Assembly: GCA_019915015.1 (NCBI GenBank)
Contig: JAHBBC010000027.1
Location: 186,001-250,000, forward strand
Length of the DNA stretch: 64,000 nucleotides
Origin: Auriscalpium vulgare
Taxonomy: Eukaryota; Basidiomycota; Agaricomycetes; Russulales; Auriscalpiaceae
Direction of reading: 5' to 3'
Positions 1 to 10,815 of this stretch are shown piece after piece. The notes beneath the pieces were generated by a model. The model did not search any database and was not told where the DNA came from. It was given only the letters and a program-made list of their open reading frames with translations. How positions within the stretch are numbered: position 1 is the first letter of the stretch; every line of letters starts with the position of its first letter. Made by a program: the position numbers and the translations under genes.

Positions 1-1520
1 TGAGAGGTAGAAAGCGCCGACGGCGGGCCTGGTGGAGCGCCAGACACTAGGAACAGAAGGTAAGCGGAGAGACGATGCAGCGACCGGTACAGGAATTATC
101 AGACCCAGCAGGGCGAATGACATAGGCTGGCGCAGGCGAGAATCGGCGCGCTTGATGGCCCAAGGCAAGCATAGAGGTGGCTTCCAGACGATAAGATGTC
201 AAAATGACCTACGTATACGCGTCGGCCAAAAGGCATGAAAACAAGAACAAGGACACGCACGTGCATCTTCCTCACCAACGTACCCAGCTCATCGAAGGAT
301 GTCGATCGATCCAAATCTCGGCTCAGGCCCTGTTGTGTAGAACGCAAACTTGGTCAAGACGATGAGCGGCCTGGAACCACAGCGTCGAAGGGTTTGAGTC
401 AGAGGCCCACGAGAGGTTTTCCTATCAGTGCGCCACGTTCGGCGAGACGTCCGACTTGGAGTGCTCGAAGAGCGCTGGAGGGTTATCCGGCGATGCATCG
501 CGGCACGATGGTGTCTCGCAGGCGGCGCAGGCGTACCCCGCGGTGCGATATGAGCTGCGACAGCTGGGGGCGATGTCAGCGAGGTGTGGCACATATGCGC
601 TGCTCACGTACCATCCACATCGAGACCCTAACTTTGCCTCATTAAAACCCACACTCTCCAAAAGGACGATACTGTAGAGACATATTGATGAAGAACAGCT
701 CGTTCGAAAGATGGTGAATACGCACCAGTCGTCTCTGCAACCCAAGCCCCGGGATTATGACCGTTCGGCGCACGCATTCATAGCGCATAGTGTGGCCTCG
801 TCCTGTGTGCCAAGTAGAGGTAGTCTGGATGCGGTGGCATTAGGATGAGGGCTGGCGGACGTGCAGCACGGTGACAAGGCTGCGAGGTCGAGCGATAGCG
901 ACGCCGGCATCACGGCAGACGTTCCATCTCCGATCCAATCCGCCTTCTTCCCGCTCCAAGTCACGCCTGCGCTCGCACCTTGCAGCTTTTTAGTCCAGGC
1001 CCTGGAGACAGAATTTCTCCGCGACGTCCGCGTTGGCCAGCTCATGGTCCGTAGTTTGCAACGCGCTGATGGGCAATACGGCGCATACTGCGGGCTGGAC
1101 AAGGCCATAGTTCCCTTTCCATCGACAGTAGCTGGGATGCCGCAACTTGATCAGAGCGCCGACGCTGGGGACTAGATGGTATGTAACGGAATCTTGTATT
1201 TCCTGTCCATGGCGCTGAGAAGTGGAGCAGCGAACGCCTGGAATGAGACCAGCGCCGTGGGCGCTGATAGTCACCCCATGCTAGTACCTGTGCCGCCCAC
1301 GGCTCTCCTAGTACGGTTGAAGGTATCGCATGCGCGCTGATTGCTTTGGAAGATGCTTGATTGCGGCCGAGCGCAAGGACAAGGCTAGCCGAGCGCAAGG
1401 ACACAAGGACAAGGCAATTTGGGCATCGCGCTCTGCGTTGTGCCTGGTACGTGGACATCGTGCGCGCTCAGTGGTTTCCAGCTATCTCCCGCTGACTTCG
1501 GTTTGGCCAGAACAAGGTCC
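1..1520. other. No supportable gene
   Basis: Both strands contain open frames of up to about 140 codons, but they overlap one another, have no recognisable domain and no consistent start plus splice signals. One intron-like stretch exists on the minus strand near 545-617 (GTACGT donor, CTGAC, CCCCCAG), but I could not build a convincing gene around it. Confidence 0.5.
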
Positions 1521-1529
1521 GCAAAACCC

Positions 1530-1536
1530 TATATAT
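1530..1536 (+). promoter_or_regulatory. TATA box of the peptide-precursor gene
   Basis: A TATATAT stretch lies 92-98 nt upstream of the ATG at 1628. The same TATA-to-ATG spacing is seen for the F-box and protease genes of this window. The region is absent from the second gene copy at 32024, whose upstream DNA is the retroelement LTR. Confidence 0.6.
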
Positions 1537-1627
1537 CTCAGGCGCAACTCCTTGACAGGATCAAGAACCACACACGCTCACTGCCCTCTCAATCACTTAG
1601 ACCGGCTTTCGCTTTCTCGACATCACC

Positions 1628-2022
1628 ATGCGCTCATTCGCTGCTATCTATATGATCGGTCTGCTGATCTCACTCTCATTCTGTTCGCATCCTTCCGCCT
1701 TCCTCTAGATTCATCTGACACAAAATAAGCAGATTTACACGGCGCTCTGGCAGCGCCCGTTGTCGAGCTCGAGCAACGCAACATATGCATCCAGCACCCT
1801 GGGAGGTGCCGCCGTGCTCCCAAGCTCTCGAGCGAAACGGCATTTGCGCCGACGCTAGAAGAGACCTTGTTGAAGCGGCTCGACGAGGAAAATTCCTGTT
1901 TCAAGTATCCTGGGCGCTGCCGCCGTGCTGGAGAGGGTGTTGTTGGACTGGAGCGGGCCTCCGCCATCAAAAAGCGCCTTATCTGTCTGCAGCATCCGGA
2001 GCGCTGCCGGCGCAGCGACTGA
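1628..2022 (+). CDS. Secreted repeat-peptide precursor (Kex2-processed type), copy 1
   Basis: Two exons, 1628-1682 and 1733-2022, join in frame over a 50-nt intron (GTTCGC donor, CTGAC branch site, AGCAG acceptor) to give 114 residues. The first 27 residues form a signal peptide ending in an A-L-A cleavage site, which supports the splice. The rest holds three cores of pattern C-[IFL]-[QK]-[HY]-P-[GE]-R-C, each followed by Arg-Arg; cores 2 and 3 are preceded by Lys-Arg or Lys-Lys-Arg. This is the architecture of fungal Kex2-processed repeat proteins, where dibasic cuts release several short peptides; here each would be a CX6C loop suited to one disulfide. I do not recognise a family, and the activity of the peptides is unknown. 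It is convergent with the F-box gene 180 nt downstream and has its own TATA box. Confidence 0.8.
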
Positions 2023-2202
2023 CCGGTGTTGCGGTGAGCTTGTCGCGCCTCCAGTTCGGTCCAGTTTACTCATCGAGCAAATGCCTCGTTATCAGGAATC
2101 GAAGACGGACATACTACACTATTAAGAGCCACTTGCTTTGTCCCTCGTACACCAACGTCTGAATCTCGATGCTTCTCGTACTGTACTGTCACACAAGTGT
2201 AA

Positions 2203-2727
2203 TCATATCGTATTTATATGGTTTTCTGATTCGTCCCAACCTCCCACTGACCACGCATCCGGTAGCTCGAGCTTTGTGCGCGGCAAACCAGCGTGCTCCC
2301 GCGCTTTGAAAAGTGAAACAATGTCTCTTCGCAAACCTGCCCGTGTCCTTCTCTCCGACTCGTTGTTCTGTAATTTTTCGGAAGGGTCAAATTTGCTCAA
2401 ATGGGGAGCGATCTCGGGCAGTTGATCGCTTTCTGTGTTGCTGGCGTTCGCGTTGCTTGTTTTCCTCTCGCTCAGTCCGAGCACGCGTAACTGAGGACAG
2501 GCAACCGCATCCGGAGACTCCATGGCTACGGTGCCTACTATCGCCGAGGTCTTGAAGCCCGTGACGAGGTGCTGCATGTTCTCGATGGATGCTTCCACGA
2601 CAAGCTCCGTGACATTGACACGCGCGAGAATACGGTGCCACTGATTCTGTGTCCACAAACAGCTCGAAAACACGCAAAACCGGCGAAGGTCGTCCAATCC
2701 ATGTGGCATACCATCCAAGAATATAAG
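2203..2727 (-). pseudogene. F-box gene fragment, C-terminal 175 codons
   Basis: The frame matches the last 175 codons of the complete gene at 32601-34403 with two base differences. Reading on the minus strand it lacks the promoter, start, F-box and most of the leucine-rich part because the retroelement LTR begins at 2728. It is therefore a truncated copy produced by the insertion or the duplication linked to it, and should not make a working F-box protein. Confidence 0.9.
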
Positions 2728-3525
2728 TGATGGGACCCGCCGCGCTACAGGCACCGAAACGGGCCGATCGCACCGCTACAGAACGATACACACCCCCGAG
2801 ACGCCCATAGGGCGTCGAGGCAACCACACGACCACGATGCGATACTCCGGAGGCAGGGCGACACAGCTGCGATAACAGACGGCGTAGGGGAAGCGTACCG
2901 TGGAGGGGGGCGAGACTTAGCGGGGCGCGAGTGCACGGGCCGTGGGAGAGCTGACGAAGCAGCGGTATATAGATGCGATTCATACTCTTGTATAGACACT
3001 TTTGGACCTTGGGCCTACACCCGAGACTACACCTTTCATTCCTGCTTCACAGAGAGCATCGCACGACGCGACACCGCCAGACCAGCCCGACACGATGCCT
3101 TAAACCAGGAAGCCGTAGCGACATCCGGGTCGCGCCACCTTTGCGATACCACGGGCTACGCTGCCCCGACTCAACCACAGACTGGAGTGATACAGTGTGG
3201 TAGGTTTTATGACTGACGTTTATATTCCAGGATAGCGACTCGGACGGTACAAGCGCGGGGACACAGGTCGGACGGTCGGACGGCAAGGGCGACTCCGCAA
3301 CTAGGACGGACCGGCGGCGACAGACGGGAGGGTCGCACCGAATAGTGTGGGAAGAGACGCAACGTGCGACGGTCGGACGGGAGCGGAGAGAGAGAGAGAG
3401 AGGGAGAGGGCCGCAGGACGAGGGCAGGACCCGCGGGGTCCTGGGTGGTTTGTTCGGGGCACGGTCGCGATCTTGGGTTTCTTCCTCCGACCCACTACCT
3501 CTTGGGCCAGCGGTTGGCTGCTCGC
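2728..3525 (+). repeat. 5' LTR, left copy (about 797 bp)
   Basis: It starts TGATGGGACCC and shares sequence with the 3' LTR to about 3525. At 2813 it has C and at 2954 A, where both 3' LTRs have T and C. A TATATAG box lies at 2966-2972 and an (AG)n run near 3389-3405. The terminal bases are not a clean TG...CA, and I could not assign the primer-binding site. Confidence 0.85.
2966..2972 (+). promoter_or_regulatory. TATA box of the LTR promoter
   Basis: TATATAG within the U3 part of the 5' LTR, about 660 nt upstream of the gag start. The same box occurs in all complete LTRs of the palindrome. It would drive the genomic RNA and gag-pol. Confidence 0.55.
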
Positions 3526-3627
3526 TCCCTCCATTTCTATCGACGTTCCCGGGGCCTCCCCCAGGGTTCATCTCATCATTTGTGGAGCCCACCGCGAGGG
3601 GGCTAGTGTCAACCGCTCAGCAACCCG

Positions 3628-6600
3628 ATGGCACCAAAGGCGAGGGTTATCGTAGAGCCCACTCGACGCGCACCGCCCCGATCGGCCCCGTCGGAGTACT
3701 CGACCAGTCAGCGGGCGGAGTCCATGCCAGGACACCTCGCATCGTCGGAAGGTGGGGCGTCGGACGAAGAGCGCGCGACTTCCAGCCTGAAGGCGCCGAG
3801 GGCGACAACGAAAACGACGACGGCGAGGCATCGGGTGTGTCGGACGCAGCACCCGAGAACGACGGGGATGCTGCGGGCGAGGCTCCCGGCAATCAAAACG
3901 CGGAGGCAGGCCCTGTCCAATCGGAAGAGTCGGAGCACGGTTGGGATGGTAGACGGTCCCTCCATCAGGAGCTCCTGGACGTCAATGAGGCGTCGATCAA
4001 GTTGCTGACTGGCGGAGCGATGCGACAATGGTCGTCGCCGGAGCTTACCCCGTCGGAATCGGAGCCCGAAGTGGCTGCGCTGATTGATGAGGACCGAGAC
4101 GAGGCACAGGTGCCTTCCGACAGCGACCGCTTGGCTTCCGACCGCGGAAACGTCGGAACGCACGGAGGTTTATCAGGAGACGGGCGTGGAGCGGCCGCAC
4201 AGGTTTCCCGACCAGTTTCTCCCACATCGCAATCCAGTACTCCGTTATCGCGTTTACCCCGTCGCACGACCATGGCCACTCCGATGCCTACCCGTGGCGA
4301 CCGCCAAGCCCCTAAGTTCGACAATCTTAAGCCGCGCGAGCTGCAACGCTATTTCGCGGAGTTGAGGCACTTGTTCACGCGGGCGGGTATCGAGGACGGC
4401 CAGGACCAGGAGAAGAAGGAGCACGCCACGCGATACCTGGACGTCCTTACAGCAGACCAGTGGCAAAGCCGACCCCAGTACGCGGGCAATGCGACGTTCG
4501 AAGAGTTCGTGACCGCGATCATAGCGCTATACCCCGGAGCGGACGAGGAGCGCAAATACACGATGGGCGACCTCGATCAGCTCGTCGCCGAGACAGCCCG
4601 CCGAGGCGTCACGACCATTGGCGACGTTGGGGAATACTATCGCGGTTTCTACGCGATCTCCCAGTTTCTTATAGGGCGGCAGCGTATCTCCGAGCGCGAC
4701 CGCGACTACACTTTCTTGCGTGGATTTCAGAAGGGACTGCAAGATAGGATAGAGCAGCGGCTGCAGCTGAAGTATCCCGACCACGATCGCGACGGCCCGT
4801 ACCCGATGGACCAAATAGTGGAAGCGGCGCGGTACGTGCTGCACGGCACGTCGAGCACCCCGCGATCGGCAGGGCTCAGCGTCCCCGCGGGTCTGGCCGA
4901 CTTGTCCCAACCCGTGGCCGTCAAGGCGGAAGAACCTGCGATCAAGGTCGAGCAGTTTGCCGCTCTGATGGAGAAGGCGGCCGAGCAGATCGCGAAAGCG
5001 TATAGCGCGGGGAGAGCCGATGCGATGGGGATGAGTAACGCAGGCCCGCAGCCGTCGGCGTACACGCGCGGGCCACCGTGCCCGATGATGGCGTCGGCCG
5101 CTCGTTTCGATCGTCCTCGCCCGGCCCCGGGACAGGATGGCGCCAGGTGCTCGTTCTGCAACGGTCCCGAGCACTTCATCCGCGAATGCCTCGTCCTGCA
5201 AGACTACATAGCGACGGGGCGGGTGGTACGCAACGAGATGAACCAGGTGGTACTCAAGAGCGGCAGGCCAGTGCCATTTGGGCTAGGCCCGATTCAAGCG
5301 AGGGTAGACGAATATTATCGCACGGACCCGTCCGGGCTGCGCGCCGACGTCGCGGCCAGAGTCGCGGGCAACGCGACGGAAACAATGATGTTGGCATCGA
5401 CAGGTCCCATCGCCGTCACCGACTACCCGCTCCGACCTGCGCGCGACCAGCCGGTCGCCGGGCTCATCCAGTTAATCCCGCCGTTGACGGACGACGAGCG
5501 ACTCGAGGAGTTGCGTCAAGAGATGGCGATGTTAACCCTCATGAAGGAGCAGAGGAACGCCGGCCGGGCCCGAAGGGAGGCAGCGATTCGCAACAGAGAG
5601 TTACCGCCACCAATCGGTCCGCTGCCCGGGGAGAGAGTGCGATCCAAGAGGCTAGTCCCTGAGGTGGTCATATCTCCGTCGAAATTCACGGCAAAGCGGC
5701 CGAAGGTTACGTTCGCGGTGCCCGAAGATCCAGAGGATGCGGAAGCAGCGAGGGAAGAGAGCGAGGGCGAGCCGACAGTCGAGAAGGACCCCGAGGAGAT
5801 AGAGCCGGAACCCATCCATCCTTTCGCCTCCGTACCCGACGCAACCTACATACCCGTCGGGGACGCGTCCCGACCAGACAAAGGAAAGAAACCAGTCGCC
5901 GCCTATACCAAGGACACGCCCATCCATAGTGAGGAAGTCGCGAAGGAAGTCTACGGCCGCGCGATGGAGACTTCCGTCACTCTGACACAGAGCGAGTTAC
6001 TGTCGCTGGCGCCAGAAGTACGTTCCCAGTTGCGATACGCTATCACCCCGCGACGCATAGCGGCCCCGGTACTGTCCAGCGGGGACTCCCCAGTAGCGGT
6101 CCTACACACGGTCGTAGCGGAAGGGGAAGGGCCTACCAAGGAGTGGTCGGACCTACCCGGCGACTTGTACGAGGAAGAGCGCGAGCAGGAGAGAGATCGA
6201 GCGCGGGGATACACCTCGCACATGCCGTCGTCGTTCTTGCAGGCCATACAGAGCCAGCCAGCGGTGCCGCCTCGTGGGTCGCTGGTGCTCTCCGACCCGA
6301 TGCTGACGTTGATGAGTGCCTCGGCCGAGAAACCGGCCCCGCTGGTGGTCGCAAAAGAGTCATCGGCATTGCGAGCGGTCCTGCCCTTGGTGGATAACCA
6401 AGCGCACATTGAGGCTATCCTGGATCCAGGGTCGCAGGTCATCTCCATGTCCGAAGACGTTTGTCATTTTCTCGGCCTGGCATATGATCCCGCGATCACA
6501 CTGGACATGCTTTCCGCCAACGGCTCGATTGACAAATCCCTCGGGCTAGCCCGCAACGTAGCGCTAAAGCTAGGCGACATCACGCTCTACGTGCAGATAC

Positions 6601-6809
6601 ACGTCATACGTTCTCCGGCCTACGACATCCTGCTAGGGAGGCCCTTCGACGTCCTCACTGGGAGTATAGTCCGCAACTTTGTCGATGAGCGACAGACCAT
6701 CACGATCACCGATCCCAACACTCAAGCGACGGCGACCGTCCCGACAGTAGAGCGAGGCTCGCGTCGCATCGTTCAGAGCGCCGGCGAGCGCAGGGATTTT
6801 CGGCTCTAG
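3628..6809 (+). pseudogene. gag-protease of the left copy, frameshifted
   Basis: The natural start is the ATG at 3628 (begins M-A-P-K), as in the intact right copy (27917-31099). One G is missing here between 3786 and 3787, so translation from 3628 leaves frame after about 53 codons; the long open frame that covers the rest is entered only from a different upstream reading. The remaining sequence keeps the capsid-like region, a CCHC zinc knuckle (CX2CX4HX4C, around 5148-5189) and a C-terminal retropepsin with D-P-G-S at 6423 and an ILLGRPF-type flap end. Stop is at 6807. Apart from this base it matches the right copy almost exactly. Confidence 0.85.
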
Positions 6810-9800
6810 AGGCGTCGTTGGACGACCAGGCGGAGGTGGCGCTCGTCCTCGAGTTCACGGGCGACGCCGCCGATCCTATTTCCGTGGAAGCCGTGGTCCC
6901 CTTCGACTCCTCTAGTTCGCCCGAAGAGTTACGAGCAACCTATTTATCATTTTGCGATCTCCCAGAATCTACCCCTCCAATATTTGATCGGCCGACCGAC
7001 GCGACTTTAGACGTTCCATCGGCGCCCGTTTTCTTTCTTGCCCCAGCCGGGGTGCCCTCGTTCGCAGGCGAACAGGAATTTCGCGACTGTAAGTCGCTGC
7101 CAAGCAGCGCGCGGGCACGCGCAGTTTTCGCAGCGACCAAGAAAAAGTATAAGCCAGCCCACCTAAAAGTGAAGCCAGTACTAGCCGACTTGCCTGGGCA
7201 GTTCAGAATCATACGCGACATACGAGGCGACCCGCTAGCGACACTACCCAAGTTACCGACGAAGCCCCCCGACTTCCGGCCGACGGGGCGTTACACCGAG
7301 GAGCGCCGCGACCAATTCGACGTAGTTCACGAGGGGGACTTCTTGTGGAAGGAGGAACGCAAGCTGATGCACCATTTTATGTGCGAGCACAACGGCGCGT
7401 TCGCGTGGGACGACAGCGAGCGAGGCCACTTCCGCGAAGATTTCTTTCCGCCGGTCACGATACCCGTCGTACCGCACACGCCATGGGTACAACGCAACAT
7501 ACCGATCCCGCCGGGAATCTACGACCAAGTCATGGAACAAATCAGTCGGAAGTTGGCCGCGAACGTCTACGAACCATCCAATTCGTCGTATAGGTCGCGG
7601 TGGTTCTGCGTGGTCAAAAAGGATGGAACGAGCCTGCGCATAGTGCACAGCCTGGAGCCGTTAAACGCCGTCACGATAGCTCATTCCGGTGTGCCCCCGT
7701 TTACCGACCAACTGGCCGAGCAATTCGCGGGTCGGGCTTGCGGCGCGATGCTGGATCTGTACGTCGGATACGACGAGCGGGCGTTGGACCCAGCGTCGCG
7801 CGACCTCACTACGTTCCAGACCCCTTACGGCGCGCTGCGGTTGGTAACACTACCGATGGGCTGGACGAATTCAGTGCCTATCTTCCACGACGACGTCACA
7901 CATATCCTGAGGCCGGAAATTCCCCACGTCACGATACCGTTTATTGATGACGTACCGGTCAAGGGCCCCGCGAGCGAATACAAGGACGACCAGGGGAAGT
8001 ACGAGACAATCGCTGACAACGAGGGCATCCGCCGATTTGTCTGGGAACACTTTCAGAATCTCAACCGCGTCGTACAGCGCATGGGTTATTCGGGCGGGAC
8101 GTTTTCGGGTTGGAAGACTATTTTGTGCGCGCCCGAAATTGTCGTGGTCGGACACCGCTGCACGAGGGACGGGCGGATCCCCGACGAACAACGGGTGGCT
8201 AAGATTGTGAATTGGGGGCCATGTCAAGACCTGTCCGATGTGCGGGCGTTCCTCGGGACGGTCGGGGTGCTGAGGATCTTCATCCACCATTTCGCACATC
8301 GCGCGCATGCGCTCACGCACCTTACAAGGAAAGATGTGCCATTCGAATTCGGAGCGGAACAATTAGCAGCTATGGAAGATCTCAAAAGCGCGTTGCTGGA
8401 GTCGCCAGCCCTGAAACCGATCAACTATCAGTCGGGCGAACCGGTTATCCTCGCGGTCGATACGTCTCCTATTGCGGTCGGGTTCTTGCTGTGCCAGGCT
8501 GACGCCGACGATCCGAAGAGTCGCAAGAAGCGTCGGTACGCACGGTTTGGGTCCATCGCGTTGAACGATCGCGAGGCGCGTTTTTCGCAACCAAAGTTAG
8601 AATTATACGGCCTGTTTCGGGCGCTCCGCGCGCTGAAGATATATCTCATCGGAGTGCGGAACATGGTCGTGGAAGTCGACGCACGCTACATTAAGGGCAT
8701 GCTCGACAACCCCGATATTGAACTCTCAGCCAGCATGAATCGGTGGATTATTGCCATTTTAATGTTCCATTTCGTCCTAGTTCACGTGCCCGGCCTGTTT
8801 CATGGGCCTGACGGGATGTCGCGACGAAGGCGCCAACCGGGCGACGTGGCAGAGAATGAGCACGACGGGTTCGAGGATTGGGTCGACGCAATGTATGGCT
8901 TCATTCACCTCGTGAACGCATACGTACCGCGCAGTACAAGGCCACGGTCGGGGGATCCGCGCGACCAACCAAGGGCCGCGATCGCAACGTTCGTCACCCA
9001 GGCAGCTCCGACAGAGTTGTCGTACGACGCCGTTGACCGCGACATCAAGGCGCAGCAGGCCGACGAGCGACTCGTTCGAGTGCGGGAATGGCACAACACG
9101 CTCCAACGACCGGAGGGCCTCGCCGACCAAGAGTATGCGACGTTCCTAAGGTACTGCACTGAGTTCTTCCTCGATGGCACGAGTCTCTTTCGCAAGGAGC
9201 CGCAGGGGCGCCACCAGCTCGTTTTAGCACCGGAACGCCGCATAGGGGCTTTAAAAGCGTGCCACGACGACGTCGGCCATCGCGGCGCGTACCCGACCAA
9301 GATGTTTCTCCTCGAACGCTTCTGGTGGCCCTACATGGACCGCGACGTCGCGTGGTTTGTCCGATCGTGCCACATTTGTCAAGTGCGACAGGTGAAGCAC
9401 GTGCTCATTCCCCCAACGGTCGCGACCCCGGCGCCGCTGTTCGCCAAGATGTACGCTGATACCATGCACATGCCGGCTTCGCGAGGTTTCAAATACATCG
9501 TACAAGGCAGGTGCTCGGTCTCGCATTTCCCAGAGTGGCGCATGCTGCGTCAGGAAAATGCCAAGTCGCTCGCGCGATGGATATTCGAGGACGTACTCTG
9601 TCGCTGGGGAGCGCTCCGGGAAATCGTAACGGATAACGGGACGCCGTACCTAGCAGCGATGAAGCACCTCGAGGAAGATTACGGCGTGCAGCACATCCGC
9701 ATCTCAGGCTATAACTCGCGATCCAACGGAATCGTAGAGCGATCGCATTTCGACGTCCGACAGGCCCTGTACAAGGCCGCCGACGGTGACGCGAGCAAGT

Positions 9801-10477
9801 GGGCCACGGTCGCACACTCGGTATTCTGGGCGGACAGGATCACAACGCGCAGGCGTATGGGCTGCTCCCCCTACTTCGCGGCGACTGGCACGCAGGCATT
9901 GATGCCCCTCGATATCGTAGAGGCGACGTATCTCCTACCACCGCCCGACTCAATACTGTCGACGACGGATTTAATCGCGCGACGGGCTGTCGCACTTCAG
10001 AAGCGCCGCACCCAGCTCCGTACGCTCCACTCGAAAGTGTTTGACAAGCGGCGGCATGATGCGCTGATTTTCGAGCGCGACCACGAAGCGTCGATCAAGA
10101 ACTACGGCTTCCAACGAGGCGACCTTGTCCTGGTACGTTTCACGCAGTTCGAGAAATCACTCGACCGCAAGATGCTGCCTCGCTACGACGGTCCGTTCAT
10201 CGTAATTGGGCGGCGACGCGGTGGACCGTACGTCCTGTGTGATATGCACGGGGCGGTCTTCGACAGGCCCACTGCGGAGTTTCGCGTCATTCCGTACTTC
10301 GCGCGACCACACATCACGCTTCCTCCGCTACCGGAGTTCATCGACATACCCGCCCGACGACTAAACGAGCTTCTCGGACAGCTTGACCCCGACGTCCAAG
10401 CACAGGAATCACGCAGCATAGACAGCGACGCGTCGGACACCGCGAGCAACAGCACGGAAGACGGCAGCGTCGCATGA
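6800..10477 (+). CDS. pol polyprotein: RT, RNase H, integrase (left copy, intact)
   Basis: The frame is -1 relative to gag, overlaps its last codons and has no ATG near its start, so it is probably made as a Gag-Pol fusion; a TTTT run at 6797-6800, just before the gag stop, could allow a -1 slip. Residues are counted from 6818. Reverse transcriptase occupies about 230-430 with an F-I-D-D catalytic box (Asp 377-378). RNase H starts near Asp 548. The integrase has an HHCC zinc finger from His 816, then catalytic Asp 881, Asp 939 and Glu 974, and a C-terminal domain with a GDLVLVRF-type strand near 1095. This order is diagnostic of Ty3/Gypsy. The protease lies in gag, not here. The frame is complete to the stop, unlike the right copy. 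Confidence 0.93.
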   Translation, partial: SALEASLDDQAEVALVLEFTGDAADPISVEAVVPFDSSSSPEELRATYLSFCDLPESTPPIFDRPTDATLDVPSAPVFFLAPAGVPSFAGEQEFRDCKSLPSSARARAVFAATKKKYKPAHLKVKPVLADLPGQFRIIRDIRGDPLATLPKLPTKPPDFRPTGRYTEERRDQFDVVHEGDFLWKEERKLMHHFMCEHNGAFAWDDSERGHFREDFFPPVTIPVVPHTPWVQRNIPIPPGIYDQVMEQISRKLAANVYEPSNSSYRSRWFCVVKKDGTSLRIVHSLEPLNAVTIAHSGVPPFTDQLAEQFAGRACGAMLDLYVGYDERALDPASRDLTTFQTPYGALRLVTLPMGWTNSVPIFHDDVTHILRPEIPHVTIPFIDDVPVKGPASEYKDDQGKYETIADNEGIRRFVWEHFQNLNRVVQRMGYSGGTFSGWKTILCAPEIVVVGHRCTRDGRIPDEQRVAKIVNWGPCQDLSDVRAFLGTVGVLRIFIHHFAHRAHALTHLTRKDVPFEFGAEQLAAMEDLKSALLESPALKPINYQSGEPVILAVDTSPIAVGFLLCQADADDPKSRKKRRYARFGSIALNDREARFSQPKLELYGLFRALRALKIYLIGVRNMVVEVDARYIKGMLDNPDIELSASMNRWIIAILMFHFVLVHVPGLFHGPDGMSRRRRQPGDVAENEHDGFEDWVDAMYGFIHLVNAYVPRSTRPRSGDPRDQPRAAIATFVTQAAPTELSYDAVDRDIKAQQADERLVRVREWHNTLQRPEGLADQEYATFLRYCTEFFLDGTSLFRKEPQGRHQLVLAPERRIGALKACHDDVGHRGAYPTKMFLLERFWWPYMDRDVAWFVRSCHICQVRQVKHVLIPPTVATPAPLFAKMYADTMHMPASRGFKYIVQGRCSVSHFPEWRMLRQENAKSLARWIFEDVLCRWGALREIVTDNGTPYLAAMKHLEEDYGVQHIRISGYNSRSNGIVERSHFDVRQALYKAADGDASKWATVAHSVFWADRITTRRRMGCSPYFAATGTQALMPLDIVEATYLLPPPDSILSTTDLIARRAVALQKRRTQLRTLHSKVFDKRRHDALIFERDHEASIKNYGFQRGDLVLVRFTQFEKSLDRKMLPRYDGPFIVIGRRRGGPYVLCDMHGAVFDRPTAEFRVIPYFARPHITLPPLPEFIDIPARRLNELLGQLDPDVQAQESRSIDSDASDTASNSTEDGSVA

Positions 10478-10490
10478 CAGGCCCAATAAG

Positions 10491-10527
10491 ACTGCTGGGG
10501 TCAGCAGTTTCCGTCGGGGGGAGGATG
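10491..10527 (+). other. Hairpin-polypurine module 1 (left arm)
   Basis: A perfect 7-bp stem (ACTGCTG/CAGCAGT) with a GGGT loop is followed after 7 nt by GGGGGGAGGATG. It sits 14 nt after the pol stop. Two further modules with the same layout occur at 14677 and 16355. Confidence 0.75.
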
Positions 10528-10815
10528 CGACGGTGCTACTAATTACGTTAAGGAGATACATCGCGGACATTGCACGGGGCCGGCGAAAAGGCACGATAGT
10601 CTTATTCCATTTCTCTTCTCCTTTTGCGATGGGGGAACATTTTATTTTATTTTTCGGTTCCAAGGCGCGACGAGACACGGACTAAAAAGAAGCAGGAAAC
10701 ACGAAGAGACAGGCAGCAAGGCGTAAGGTGAGCAAAGAAGAGGTAGAGAAGAACACGGGGACTATAGTACAGTACGAGCGACGAGAAAACAAGAAAAGGC
10801 CAAGGAGTGGCCACC

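Larger units (their letters stand above)
1606..2727. repeat. 1.12-kb direct repeat, copy 1
   Basis: This segment recurs at 32002-33126, immediately on the other side of the 29-kb inverted element. I count 12 base differences and one 2-nt indel over about 1.12 kb. It contains the whole peptide-precursor coding region and the last 175 codons of the F-box gene. Copy 1 ends exactly where the left LTR starts, copy 2 begins exactly where the right LTR ends. Confidence 0.9.

Noticed and set aside
3385..3410. AG-rich run in the LTR as a possible array or CRISPR-like repeat
   Set aside because: It is a simple dinucleotide microsatellite within the LTR, present in every LTR copy; no spacered repeats exist in the window.
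3345..3627. N-terminal extension of the left gag open frame
   Set aside because: It lies partly in the LTR, and the intact right copy shows that the real start is the ATG at the position equal to 3628; the extension is open only because of the one-base loss near 3786.
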